64,000 nucleotides of DNA, taken from NCBI RefSeq assembly GCF_030605225.1, contig NZ_JAUWAV010000002.1:71365-135364 (forward strand). Direction: 5' to 3'. This document shows, one piece after another, positions 32,810 through 41,265 of the stretch. The position numbers were made by a program, and so were the translations under genes. The notes beneath the pieces are model-generated. The model worked only from the letters and a program-made list of their open reading frames with translations, was not told the DNA's origin and made no database searches. Source of the DNA: Geoalkalibacter sp. (GTDB lineage: Bacteria > Desulfobacterota > Desulfuromonadia > Desulfuromonadales > Geoalkalibacteraceae). Position 1 is the first letter of the stretch. Each line of letters begins with the position of its first letter.

Positions 32810-33847
32810 TCAGCGCTCGCCGCGCTCGAGGATGGAGGGGCGCGCTTCGCCGGGGCTTTCCGGCAGCAGAATTTCAATCCGTGCCTGGGCGCGCAGCGCG
32901 GCGATTTCCTGAGCGAGCCGTTCCTCGCGAAGCTGCTTCTGTAAAAAGCGATGGAGAAAGTCTCGCATTTGCTCGTAGCTCGGCACTCCGCCCTCATGCC
33001 GATCCTGGACCTCGAGCACGTGGAAGCCGAAGGGGGTCTGCACGATGGGGCTGATCTCTCCCGGCGGCAGGCTGAAAGCGAGCTGGTCGAAGGCCTGCGG
33101 CATATAGCCGGGTTCGATGCGCCCCAGTTCGCCGTCGTGGGCGGCGCTGGCGCAATCGGACAGCTCCCTGGCCACCTGCGCGAAGTCCTCGCCGGCCAGC
33201 AACCGCCGGCGCGCTTCCTCGGCGCGTCCCCGCGCGGTCTTGAGTTCCTCGGCGTCGGCCTCCGGGGCGACTTCGACCAGCACGTGCCGCACCTCCGCCG
33301 AGGGCCCTCCCGCGAAGCTGTGCTTGCCCTGCTCGTAAAGTTCGCGGATCCGCTCCTCGGGAACCTCGGGCTCGCCCAGCTTGCGGTGCAGGTAGTAGGC
33401 ATCCACGTACACCTGGCGCTCGGCGGCGCTGCGCATCTGCTCCTCGCTCAGGGCGACGCGGCCGCGCTCGCCCCGTTCGCGGTACTGCCGGACGTAGAAT
33501 GCGATCTTGTTCTCCAGATCGGGCACGTCGAGCTGTCGGCCGGCCTGGTGGAGCAATTCCACGTCGATGATCTGATCGAGAGCCCGGCGCCGCAGATGAT
33601 CGAGTTGTTTCTCGCCGCTGCGTTGCCCGGTGACGCCGCGGCCGCCCCGTATCTGGCTCTCCACCAGCGAATCGAGCTGATCCAGGTAGATGGGCTCGCC
33701 GTTGACCCGCGCCGCCAGGGCGCGCTCCCCCTCCGCGGCATAAATCCCGGTCGCGGTCAGGGCCAGCAGAAGCATGGTCAGATAAACTGTCAAAGAACCG
33801 ATGCCCAGAAGGCCGCGTTTGGTTGGCGTTGCTGAAGTCATCCTCAT
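32810..33847 (-). CDS. Periplasmic parvulin-type peptidyl-prolyl isomerase (SurA/PpiC-like)
   Basis: About 345 residues from the ATG at 33847 (33841 is an alternative). A membrane segment or signal (LTVYLTMLLLALTATGIYA) is followed by a SurA-type N-terminal helical domain (AARVNGEPIYLDQLDSLVESQ ...) and a PpiC rotamase domain at about 190-290, with RHVLVEV, GELGRIEPGYMPQAFDQLAFSLPPGEIS and TPFGFHVLEV. It probably helps fold exported proteins. In Geobacter, PpiC-type isomerases lie directly upstream of omcZ and other outer-surface cytochromes, as here. It has its own transcript, because a separate promoter follows for the cytochrome. Confidence 0.9.
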   Translation of the reverse strand: MRMTSATPTKRGLLGIGSLTVYLTMLLLALTATGIYAAEGERALAARVNGEPIYLDQLDSLVESQIRGGRGVTGQRSGEKQLDHLRRRALDQIIDVELLHQAGRQLDVPDLENKIAFYVRQYRERGERGRVALSEEQMRSAAERQVYVDAYYLHRKLGEPEVPEERIRELYEQGKHSFAGGPSAEVRHVLVEVAPEADAEELKTARGRAEEARRRLLAGEDFAQVARELSDCASAAHDGELGRIEPGYMPQAFDQLAFSLPPGEISPIVQTPFGFHVLEVQDRHEGGVPSYEQMRDFLHRFLQKQLREERLAQEIAALRAQARIEILLPESPGEARPSILERGER

Positions 33848-34238
33848 TTTTTTCGGCGTTGCCTTTTCGGGTAAAGGGACCCCTTGGGGTCTTGCGTTTT
33901 GGACTATGAATTTAATGTGCCAGGCGGAAACTCGCAAGCGGGGTGCCCTCGGCTTGCCCTGTTTGAATGCGGATTTTGTCGAGAGACATTAATGACGCTC
34001 GTTCGGATGCCGAAAGTCGCATGTCAATAAAAAAAGAGTAAATTTAACGGGTTTCTTCCTGCGAGCCGCCTTTTTTTATGCGGGAAGTCTTTGGAAAAAC
34101 GGCCAGAAAATAATTTTTTCTCGCTAATGTTATTTTTTTTCAATCGACTCGCGGCCCCTTGGGCTGGCGTTTGATTTTTTTGGACCTGTCGCCAAAAGGC
34201 GAAATCGGTGACGGCAAATGGCGCCCTCCCCGGTCGCC
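33848..34238. other. 391-bp AT-rich intergenic region upstream of the isomerase gene
   Basis: Markedly more AT-rich than its neighbours, with several A and T runs. On the minus strand there is a TTGACA at 34027-34022 without a convincing -10, a TCGCCTTTTGGCGA hairpin near 34.2 kb that could end the upstream cytochrome transcript, and a short palindrome, GGGACCCCTTGGGGTC, nearer the gene. I found no second GEMM aptamer and no ORF I can support. Confidence 0.5.
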
Positions 34239-34502
34239 TCAATCCCGCTTCAGCTTGTGGCAGAACAGGCAGCGGTATTTGGGGGGATGGCCCTCGGGCA
34301 GGGGCATCATATCCTGGTTGTGACAATCCTCGCAGAAGCGTTCCGCGGCTTTCTTGCCCTCGTCGCGCGCCATGTCGTAATAGACGCGGTGGGTGTCGTC
34401 GTAGGGCACGGGATGGGTGGTTTCCGGCGGCGCCTGGAGCAGAAAGACGACGATGGTCACGCCGATGGCGATGAGCAGAAGGTCGCGTTTGTTGAGTTTC
34501 AT
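34239..34502 (-). CDS. Small membrane-anchored dihaem c-type cytochrome
   Basis: An 87-residue protein starting at 34502. An N-terminal membrane anchor (RDLLLIAIGVTIVVFLLQ) is followed by a periplasmic tail with two haem motifs, CEDCH and CLFCH, plus HNQDMMPLPEGHPPKYR between them. The layout resembles small NapC/NrfH-like or cytochrome c family electron carriers fixed to the inner membrane. It lies upstream of the octahaem cytochrome locus on the same strand, and could pass electrons from the quinone pool outward. That link is inferred only from position. Confidence 0.82.
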   Translation of the reverse strand: MKLNKRDLLLIAIGVTIVVFLLQAPPETTHPVPYDDTHRVYYDMARDEGKKAAERFCEDCHNQDMMPLPEGHPPKYRCLFCHKLKRD

Positions 34503-34548
34503 GGGGAGGTCCTTTCCGTGGGCCGGCGGATGCCGGGCGTGCATGCGT

Positions 34549-35325
34549 TCAGGCGCCGGCGGCGGCATGCCGGGCGCAGCCGATGGCGCCGTTGTGCTGG
34601 GGGTGCTCGGGAACCAGCAGCCGCGCGCCCGTGGCCTGTTCAAGCATTCGACAAAAGGCCTGGTTGCGCGCCACGCCGCCGGTGACCAGCAGCATGTCCT
34701 GGGGAAAGCGGCGCAGCATGGGCAGTACCCGCTTGACCAGAGTGGCGTTGATGCCGGCGCACAGGTGCGGCAGGGGGTGGCCCTCGACGATTTTGCCGAT
34801 CAGTTCGCTTTCGCCGAAAATGCCGCAGGTTGCGTCGAGGGACACGGGATTATCGGCGTAGCGGGCCAGTTCGTCAAGGCTGATGTCGAGTACCTGGGCC
34901 ATGTTCTCGAGATAGCGCCCCGAGCTGGCGGCGCATTTGTCGTTCATCAGAAAATCTTGAAGGATGCCCCCTTCGACGCGGGCCACCTTGGTGTCCTGGC
35001 CGCCGAGGTCGATGAGGGTGAAGGTGTCGCAGCCCGTCTGGAAGCGTGCCCCGAGCACGTGAGCCTGGATTTCGGGGATCACGCGCGCGCCCTCGAGGTT
35101 GATGGTGTTGCGTCCATAGCCGGTGACGACCATGGCGGAGGGCTGCTCGCCGCCGGAAAAAAGCTCCAGGGCGGCAAAATCAATGGTGAGCCGTCCCTCG
35201 TGCATGCCGCCGTAGCGCTTGTAGAAGGGGATGGTGTCGAAATCGCGCAGCCACAGCAATTGCCAATCGCGCAGGGCGGCGAGCTTGACCTTGCGGCTGC
35301 CGAGGTCGATGCCGAGGGTCAGCAT
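34549..35325 (-). CDS. 2-hydroxyacyl-CoA dehydratase-type activase (BadF/BcrA ATPase family)
   Basis: A 258-residue ASKHA-fold ATPase starting at 35325. It shows GIDLGSRKVKLAAL at the N-terminus, the second phosphate loop LIDLGGQDTKVARV, and the bridging [4Fe-4S] cysteines in MNDKCAASSGRYLE (Cys131) and ATCGIFGESE (Cys167). TGGVARNQ is the adenosine motif. The homodimer injects a low-potential electron, driven by ATP, into its partner protein. Its start overlaps the preceding partner gene by 7 bp. Confidence 0.9.
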   Translation of the reverse strand: MLTLGIDLGSRKVKLAALRDWQLLWLRDFDTIPFYKRYGGMHEGRLTIDFAALELFSGGEQPSAMVVTGYGRNTINLEGARVIPEIQAHVLGARFQTGCDTFTLIDLGGQDTKVARVEGGILQDFLMNDKCAASSGRYLENMAQVLDISLDELARYADNPVSLDATCGIFGESELIGKIVEGHPLPHLCAGINATLVKRVLPMLRRFPQDMLLVTGGVARNQAFCRMLEQATGARLLVPEHPQHNGAIGCARHAAAGA

Positions 35326-36302
35326 GGTTTGCGGGCCTTGAGCATTTCGAGAAAGCCTTCGATGCGGATGCGGCTGCGTGCGTCGAGGGGGCCGGGGCGA
35401 TCGCCTTCGAGGGTGAGAATGGGCACCTTGAGGCGTTTGCGCACGATGAGGTCCTCGATCTGGCGAAAGCAGAAGGATTGCACATAATGAATCACCCCGT
35501 CCACCCGGCGCAGGGCGATCTGTTCCTCGATGTCGTCGAGGCGGGAGAAGACATCGTAGGGATAGGTGTAGCGGCGGTACTGCTCTACGAGGTCGGCGGT
35601 GGCGTAGGGCATGGAAAACTGGCGCTGGGTCTCGTTGAACACCACCCGCGCGCCCATCTCTTCGAGGCTCGGGTAGAGATTGGTGATGATGGGCGGCACG
35701 CCGATGTAGGCCAGGCGCAGGCTTTCGCTGAAGGGCGCGCGGGTTTGCGCCGCGCGGAGGAATTCGTCGATCTCCCGTTCGAAGGCCGCCGGATCGCCCT
35801 TCATGTCCGAGGTGCAGACCTGGAAGAGGTGGTTGTCCTCGCCGCTCACCCGGTTTTCGTCCCAAGTCAGGCGATCGATTTCGTGGACCTTGGCGCGCAC
35901 CCGCTCAAGTTGGGCGCGGGCCTCGGCGACCTGGGCGGCGCTGACGCCGAAGTGGTCGCTCAGCTTGCGGATTTCCAGGGCCAGGGTCTCGCGGGAGCGG
36001 TCGTAGGGATAGGCGAAGGGAATGGTTTTGACTCCCTGCAGGCACAGCACCTCCATCAGCGCCTGGGTGTTGGAGCAGTCGCCTTCGGTGACGGCGATCA
36101 CCTCGCCGATGCCGTGCCGCAGCACGGTGCCGTACAGACCTTTGATCCAGCCGCAGATGTTGCGGGGGAAACCGGCGATTTCGGCCTCCTCGATGAGTCC
36201 TTGCGGATCGGGGTCGGTGATGAAGAGATTGTTCAGGTCGGCGGGCGGACGCCCGGCGGCGATGAGGATCTCAAGGGGAATCGTCGTGGTGAATCCAACC
36301 AT
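35319..36302 (-). CDS. 2-hydroxyacyl-CoA dehydratase D-component-like protein, possible double-cubane cluster protein
   Basis: A 327-residue single-subunit member of the HgdB/BcrC/YjiM family. Candidate cluster cysteines are Cys50 (FPRNICGWIKG), Cys76 (TEGDCSNTQ), Cys87 and the Cys in VQSFCFRQIEDLI. True dehydratases have two different subunits. Here there is only one, next to an activase, which is the arrangement of the double-cubane [8Fe-9S] cluster proteins (DCCP and its reductase) that reduce small molecules such as acetylene or hydrazine in vitro. The physiological substrate is unknown. Confidence 0.8.
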   Translation of the reverse strand: MVGFTTTIPLEILIAAGRPPADLNNLFITDPDPQGLIEEAEIAGFPRNICGWIKGLYGTVLRHGIGEVIAVTEGDCSNTQALMEVLCLQGVKTIPFAYPYDRSRETLALEIRKLSDHFGVSAAQVAEARAQLERVRAKVHEIDRLTWDENRVSGEDNHLFQVCTSDMKGDPAAFEREIDEFLRAAQTRAPFSESLRLAYIGVPPIITNLYPSLEEMGARVVFNETQRQFSMPYATADLVEQYRRYTYPYDVFSRLDDIEEQIALRRVDGVIHYVQSFCFRQIEDLIVRKRLKVPILTLEGDRPGPLDARSRIRIEGFLEMLKARKPC

Positions 36303-36354
36303 GGAGGTTTATCCGCCGCGGGGGCGCAAGTGGGGTTGAGGGTTCGCGAGTCCG

Positions 36355-36687
36355 CTAGTCGGAGCGGATGAACATCAGGTACAGGACGATGCCCACCAGC
36401 ACTACGCCGCCGCCGACAAAGACCAGCAGCGCTTCGTTGGAGCCGCCCTCCAGGGAGGTGCCGCGCGCCAGGGTGTAGGAGGTCAGCCAGGCAAAGCCCA
36501 CCGCGCCGAGGATGCCGGCCAGCACCATGCGCCAACGCAGGAGAAAGGCGACCAGGGCCAGCGCGCCCGCGCAGCCGAGGAACCAGGGGTTGGCGATGAG
36601 TTCGCCGAGGTTCCATTCGCGCAGGGTGTTGAGCAGGCGCTCGGTCTGCAGATAGCGAAACAACTCGGCGATGCGGGACCAGTCCAT
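36355..36687 (-). CDS. Small integral membrane protein
   Basis: A 110-residue protein with an amphipathic N-terminus (MDWSRIAELFRYLQTERLLNTL) and about three membrane helices (FLGCAGALALVAFLLRW, MVLAGILGAVGFAWLTSY and ALLVFVGGGVVLVGIVLYLMF). The start is preceded by AGGATCGCC. It is upstream of, and codirectional with, the dehydratase-like pair by 52 bp. Not recognised; could be an accessory to that operon. Confidence 0.7.
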   Translation of the reverse strand: MDWSRIAELFRYLQTERLLNTLREWNLGELIANPWFLGCAGALALVAFLLRWRMVLAGILGAVGFAWLTSYTLARGTSLEGGSNEALLVFVGGGVVLVGIVLYLMFIRSD

Positions 36688-36841
36688 GGCGATCCTGTCG
36701 AGGCGAGGAAACGAAACCCAACTATAGCAGTTTTCCTTGGGCGGAGAAAGTCAAAACCGCCATTTCCCTTGACTTTGCCGGGACGCTTTTCTACCATGCT
36801 CAGTCGGCTTTTGTTGCCGGAGATCGGCGATTTTTCAGGGT

Positions 36842-37660
36842 TTGAGGACGGATCAGGGTTTGGTTTCCGAACGAGCGATCGGCGTTTTTGATTCCGGGGT
36901 GGGCGGTTTGACGGTGCTCAAGGAGCTCTGTCGCCAGCTGCCGGGCGAGGAATTGATCTATCTGGGCGATACCGCCCGCGTGCCCTACGGCACGAAAAGC
37001 CCCGCCACGGTGAGCCGCTATGCCCAGGAGGCGGCGGCCTTTTTGACCGCGCTGGGCGTCAAGGCCCTGGTGGTTGCGTGCAATACCGCCTCGGCGGTGG
37101 CCTTGCCGCAACTCGAGGAGCGCTTCGGCGTGCCCGTCTTCGGCGTGATCCAGCCCGGCGCGGCCCGCGCCGTCCAGTTGACCCGCGGCGGGCGGGTGGG
37201 CGTGATCGGGACCGAGGGGACCATCAAGAGCAGCGCCTATACTCGTGCCATCCACGCCCTGAATCCGCGCATCGAGGTGCGCACCACCGCCTGTCCACTC
37301 TTTGTGCCCCTGGCCGAGGAAGGCTGGGCCGAGCATCCCATCGCGCGTCAGGTCACGCAGGAATATCTGGCGGGGCTCAGGGACGACGACATTGATGCCC
37401 TGGTGCTCGGCTGCACTCATTATCCCCTGCTCAAAACCATTCTCGCCGAATTTTTCGGTGCCGGGGTCGCCCTGGTCGATTCGGCCGAGGAAACCGCGGC
37501 CGCCGTTGCCCGCGTGCTGGCCGAGCGCGATCTGCTGCGCCGCTCGGTGCCGGGGCCGCATCGCTTTTTCGTGACCGACGTGCCCGAGCGTTTCGAGCGG
37601 GTCGGCGGCGCTTTCTGGGGCGAGCCCCTGGTGGGCGTCAAACAAGTGGAGATCGGCTGA
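36842..37660 (+). CDS. murI: Glutamate racemase
   Basis: About 272 residues; converts L- to D-glutamate for peptidoglycan. The N-terminal GVFDSGVGGLTVLKEL, both catalytic cysteines in VVACNTASA and LGCTHYPLL, and the LIYLGDTARVPYG motif are present. The start is uncertain: TTG at 36842 gives eleven residues before AIGVFDSG, and TTG at 36860 is also possible. The stop overlaps the next gene by one base, giving an operon murI-gerMN-metH. Confidence 0.92.
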   Translation: MRTDQGLVSERAIGVFDSGVGGLTVLKELCRQLPGEELIYLGDTARVPYGTKSPATVSRYAQEAAAFLTALGVKALVVACNTASAVALPQLEERFGVPVFGVIQPGAARAVQLTRGGRVGVIGTEGTIKSSAYTRAIHALNPRIEVRTTACPLFVPLAEEGWAEHPIARQVTQEYLAGLRDDDIDALVLGCTHYPLLKTILAEFFGAGVALVDSAEETAAAVARVLAERDLLRRSVPGPHRFFVTDVPERFERVGGAFWGEPLVGVKQVEIG

Positions 37661-38295
37661 TGTCGCGCACCAATCAAAGGCAGGCCCGCAAGGCCGAACG
37701 CAGACTGACCTGGCTGCTGGGCTTGCTGGGACTGCTGGCGGTGATCGCCGTGGCGGCTTTCTGGGCCGGCAAGTCCCGCTGGTTCGCGCCCGCCCCGCCC
37801 GTGCGGGTGGAGGCCCCGGCGCCGGCGCCGGCGATGCGCGAGGTGGTGCTGTATTTCGCCGATTTGCGCGGCGAATACCTGGTGGCCGAGCATCGCGAAA
37901 TGGCCGACTGTCCCGTCGACGAGGCGTGCGTGCGTGCCCTGGTGGAGGCCCTCATCCAGGGGCCGCGCACCGACCTGGTGCCGGTGTTGCCGCCCCAGAC
38001 CCAGGTGCTGGGGGTGGCTTTCGAAGGGGAAACGGTGACCTTGGATCTGAGCCGCGAACTGGTGGCGCGCCATCCGGGAGGCAGCATCTCCGAACTGCTG
38101 AGCGTCTACGGGCTGGCCAATACCCTGGCGGCCAACTTTCCGCAACTGCGCCAGGTCCGCATTCTGGTGGGCGGCCAGGTGGTCGAGTCCCTCAAGGGCC
38201 ATGTGGATCTGCGCGCGCCCATCCCGGCCGATTTTCGTTACGGACGCCCGCCCCTGCGGGCCGGCGGCCGCGCAACCGAGGGAGAACGGCAATGA
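37660..38295 (+). CDS. Membrane-anchored GerMN-domain protein
   Basis: A 211-residue protein. One N-terminal membrane helix (LTWLLGLLGLLAVIAVAAFWAG), a Pro/Ala-rich linker, then a GerMN domain (about 65-185): VVLYFADLRGEYLVAEHREM, ALIQGPRTDLVPVLPPQTQVLGVAFEGETVTLDLSRE, and ISELLSVYGLANTLAANFPQLRQVRILVGGQ. Such domains probably bind cell-wall or other ligands. In Gram-negatives the function is unknown. Its ATGA junctions with murI and metH suggest translational coupling. Confidence 0.87.
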   Translation: MSRTNQRQARKAERRLTWLLGLLGLLAVIAVAAFWAGKSRWFAPAPPVRVEAPAPAPAMREVVLYFADLRGEYLVAEHREMADCPVDEACVRALVEALIQGPRTDLVPVLPPQTQVLGVAFEGETVTLDLSRELVARHPGGSISELLSVYGLANTLAANFPQLRQVRILVGGQVVESLKGHVDLRAPIPADFRYGRPPLRAGGRATEGERQ

Positions 38296-40688
38296 ATGCT
38301 TTTCGTCGGGCGCTCGCCGAGCGCGTCCTGGTACTCGACGGCGCCATGGGCACTTTGCTGCAGGAGCGCGGCCTGGCTCCGGGCGGCTGTCCCGAGGACA
38401 TGAATCTGCGCGCTCCCGAGGTGGTGGCCGGGATCCACCGCGAATACGCCGCCGCCGGGGCCGACATCATCGTCACCAACACCTTTGGCGGCAACCGCCT
38501 CAAGCTGGGCCATTACGGGCTGGAAAAACGGGTGCGCGAGATCAATGGGCGCGCCGTGGAGTTGGCGCGCGCCGCCGCGGGCCAAGGCTTTGTCGCCCTG
38601 TCCATCGGGCCGACGGGGCGCTTTCTCGAACCGGTGGGCGATGCCGGCTTTGATGAGATGGTGGAGGTATTCGGCGAGCAGGTGGCGGCCGCGGCCGACG
38701 CCGGGGCCGATCTCATCAGCTGCGAGACCTTCCTTGATATTCGCGAACTGCGCGCCGCGGTGGTGGCCTGTCGCGAATTCTCCCAACTGCCCATCATCGC
38801 CCAGATGACCTTCGACGACGGAGGCCGCACGGTGCTCGGCACGCCGCCCGAGGCGGCCGCCGTGACCCTCGACGGCCTGGGCGTCGATGTGGTCGGCACC
38901 AATTGCGGCCTGGGCCCGGACGGTATCTTCGCTCTCCTTGAAAAAATGCGCGCCGTCACCAGTCTGCCGCTGATTTCCCAGGCCAACGCCGGTCTGCCGC
39001 AATTGATCGACGGCCAGACGATTTTTCCCGGCACCCCTGAGGATATGACCGCCTTTCACGAGCGCATGATCGCTCTCGGCGTGCGTATCATCGGCGGCTG
39101 CTGCGGCACCACCCCCGCCCACATCCGCGCCATTCGCTCTGCCTTGGAAGGCCGCGACCCGTCCTGGTCGCCGCCGCCGCGCCGGCTGTTTCTCTCCAGT
39201 CGCGGCGCGGTGGTGCCCCTGGGCTCGGGCGCGCCCTGCGCCATCATCGGCGAGCGCATCAATCCCACGGGCAAGAAGGCCTATTCGGCCGAACTGCGCG
39301 AGGGCAAGACGGCTTACATCCGGCGCGAAGCTCAGGAGCAGGTGGCGGCGGGAGCGGCGCTGCTCGACGTCAACTGCGGCGCTCCCGGGGTGGATGAGCC
39401 GGCCGCCCTGGAGCGGGCGGTGTTTGCCGTGTCGGGGGTGACCAGCGCGCCCCTGGTTCTCGATTCCTCCGATCCCCAGGCCCTGGAGCGCGGTCTCAAG
39501 GCGGCCGACGGCAAGGTGCTGATCAACTCGGTGTCGGGCGAGGACAAGAGCCTGCGCGCCGTTTTGCCCCTGGCGCGCAAGTATGGGGCGGCGGTCATCG
39601 GCCTGGCCCTGGACGCCGAGGGCATTCCCGCCACGGCCGAGGGCCGCGTCGCGGTGGCGCGCAACATCCTCGCCGCCGCCCGGCAGACCGGTCTGCCCGA
39701 TGAGGATGTGGTCATCGACGGGCTGGTGCTGACCGTGTCCGCCGAGCAGAAGGCGGCGCCCGAGACCCTGCGCACCCTGCGACAGGTCAAGGCGGAACTG
39801 GGCCTGGCCACGGTGCTCGGCGTGAGCAACATCTCCTACGGGCTGCCCAGTCGGCCCATCCTGTCCTCGACCTTTTTCGCCATGGCCCTGGAGGCGGGGC
39901 TTGCCGCGGCCATCGTCAACCCCAAGGAAGAGCGCATGATGGACGCCTTTCGCGCCGCCCTGGTGCTGCTCGGCCAGGATGAGCGTGCCGAGGCCTTTGT
40001 CGCGCATTATGCCAGGGCCTGCGTGCCGCCGTCGCTGCCCGTCGCCCAGGGCGCCGAGTTGGGGATTCGCGAGCGGTTGGCGACGGCGATCATCGAGGGC
40101 GACCGCGAGGGCGTCGCGGCGCTGGTCGAGGAGGCCTTCGCCCAGGGCCTGCAAGCCATGGCCATCAGCAACGAAGGCCTGCTGCCCGGTCTCGAGGAGG
40201 TCGGTCGACGGTTCGGCGCCAAGCAGATCTTTCTGCCCCAGGTCATGCTCTCCGCCGAGACCATGCACGCCGCCTTCGCCGTCATCAAGGAGCGCATGCA
40301 GGGCGAGACCGGTCCCACCCTGGGCCGCATCCTCATGGCCACGGTCGAGGGCGACATCCACGACATCGGAAAGAACATCGTCTGCACCCTGCTGGAAAAT
40401 CACGGTTTCGAGGTCATCGATCTGGGCAAGAACGTGCCCGCCGAGCGCATCATCCGCGTGGCGCGGGAGCGTCAGGTCGACGCGGTGGGGCTCTCGGCCC
40501 TCATGACCACCACCCTGGCGCAGATGGAGCACTGCATCAAACGCTTACGCGAGGAGGGCGTGAAGGCCTTTACCCTGGTAGGCGGCGCGGTGGTCACGGA
40601 GGATTACGCCGCCAGTATCGGCGCCGATCTCTACGGCGGCGACGCCATGGCGGCGGTGGAGAAAATAAAGAGGCTTCTTATTAAGTAA
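38292..40688 (+). CDS. metH: Cobalamin-dependent methionine synthase lacking the reactivation domain
   Basis: A 798-residue MetH. Homocysteine-binding barrel at about 1-290 with zinc ligands in TNCGLGPDG and GGCCGTTP; pterin (methyl-tetrahydrofolate) barrel at about 310-560 (IGERINPTGKKAYS, LLDVNCGAPGVDE, VLDSSDPQALERGL); cobalamin cap and Rossmann domains at about 590-798 with the DxHxxG motif in EGDIHDIGKNIV. The C-terminal SAM-dependent reactivation domain of the roughly 1,200-residue E. coli enzyme is absent. An anaerobe may need it less, or it may be encoded elsewhere. The start overlaps the upstream gene by 4 bp. Confidence 0.93.
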   Translation: MNAFRRALAERVLVLDGAMGTLLQERGLAPGGCPEDMNLRAPEVVAGIHREYAAAGADIIVTNTFGGNRLKLGHYGLEKRVREINGRAVELARAAAGQGFVALSIGPTGRFLEPVGDAGFDEMVEVFGEQVAAAADAGADLISCETFLDIRELRAAVVACREFSQLPIIAQMTFDDGGRTVLGTPPEAAAVTLDGLGVDVVGTNCGLGPDGIFALLEKMRAVTSLPLISQANAGLPQLIDGQTIFPGTPEDMTAFHERMIALGVRIIGGCCGTTPAHIRAIRSALEGRDPSWSPPPRRLFLSSRGAVVPLGSGAPCAIIGERINPTGKKAYSAELREGKTAYIRREAQEQVAAGAALLDVNCGAPGVDEPAALERAVFAVSGVTSAPLVLDSSDPQALERGLKAADGKVLINSVSGEDKSLRAVLPLARKYGAAVIGLALDAEGIPATAEGRVAVARNILAAARQTGLPDEDVVIDGLVLTVSAEQKAAPETLRTLRQVKAELGLATVLGVSNISYGLPSRPILSSTFFAMALEAGLAAAIVNPKEERMMDAFRAALVLLGQDERAEAFVAHYARACVPPSLPVAQGAELGIRERLATAIIEGDREGVAALVEEAFAQGLQAMAISNEGLLPGLEEVGRRFGAKQIFLPQVMLSAETMHAAFAVIKERMQGETGPTLGRILMATVEGDIHDIGKNIVCTLLENHGFEVIDLGKNVPAERIIRVARERQVDAVGLSALMTTTLAQMEHCIKRLREEGVKAFTLVGGAVVTEDYAASIGADLYGGDAMAAVEKIKRLLIK

Positions 40689-40778
40689 CGTTGGTTAAAT
40701 GGCGGAAAGGCTCTTGCGCCATTTCGCGGAACATGCTATCAAAAAGCTAGTTTTCCGTTGAATTTCAAGAGAGATGGC

Positions 40779-41213
40779 ATGGTCGTCGGTTTCAATCACA
40801 ATGTTCGCCACCAGGGCGAACTCTATCATGTCCAGACCGAGGACGGCGGCCTGAAGAACCCCCACATTCTCACCCTTCTCTATCGCGGCGGGACCATCGT
40901 CACCAGCCGCAAGACGTCCTACGCCGATATCACCAAGGCCGAGCAACTGGAAAAAATCGTCGAAGACCTAATGAAGGAGCAGCATAAGGAGATGCTGCGC
41001 CGCCTCAAGGAAGGGGCCTTCGATGAACTGATCGCACAACGCTTCGCGCCCTCCGCCCCTCCGGCTCCGTCCGTTGCCGCCGCGCCTGTCGCGGCTCCCG
41101 CGCCGCCGCTGCCGCCACAGCGGGACGCATCGCCCGCACCCCGGCAGAGCGTGAAAAAGGAACCAAGTCTCGATGATCTGATCCTGTCGTACCTGACCGG
41201 CGAAGATCCTTGA
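40779..41213 (+). CDS. Conserved hypothetical protein with Pro/Ala-rich tail
   Basis: A 144-residue cytoplasmic protein; the ATG at 40779 is preferred over the upstream TTG at 40758 because conservation I recall in related bacteria begins at MVVGFNHNV. The N-terminal half (VRHQGELYHVQTEDGGLKNP ... GGTIVTSRKTSYADI) is followed by a helical KIVEDLMKEQHKEMLRRLKEG segment, an Ala/Pro-rich linker and a short acidic C-terminal peptide (LDDLILSYLTGEDP). Found in delta-proteobacterial relatives; function unknown. It lies between metH and the transketolase genes. Confidence 0.75.
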   Translation: MVVGFNHNVRHQGELYHVQTEDGGLKNPHILTLLYRGGTIVTSRKTSYADITKAEQLEKIVEDLMKEQHKEMLRRLKEGAFDELIAQRFAPSAPPAPSVAAAPVAAPAPPLPPQRDASPAPRQSVKKEPSLDDLILSYLTGEDP

Positions 41214-41265
41214 ATTTCTCGGCCGTTTGCCGCGGTCGGCGCCATACAAAGGAGATGCTCCCCCC

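Noticed and set aside
33848-34238. A second GEMM riboswitch or a sigma-54 promoter before the isomerase gene
   Set aside because: No GGACGnAAAGCC core is present; a TGGCAC occurs but the -12 element lacks GC at the required spacing.
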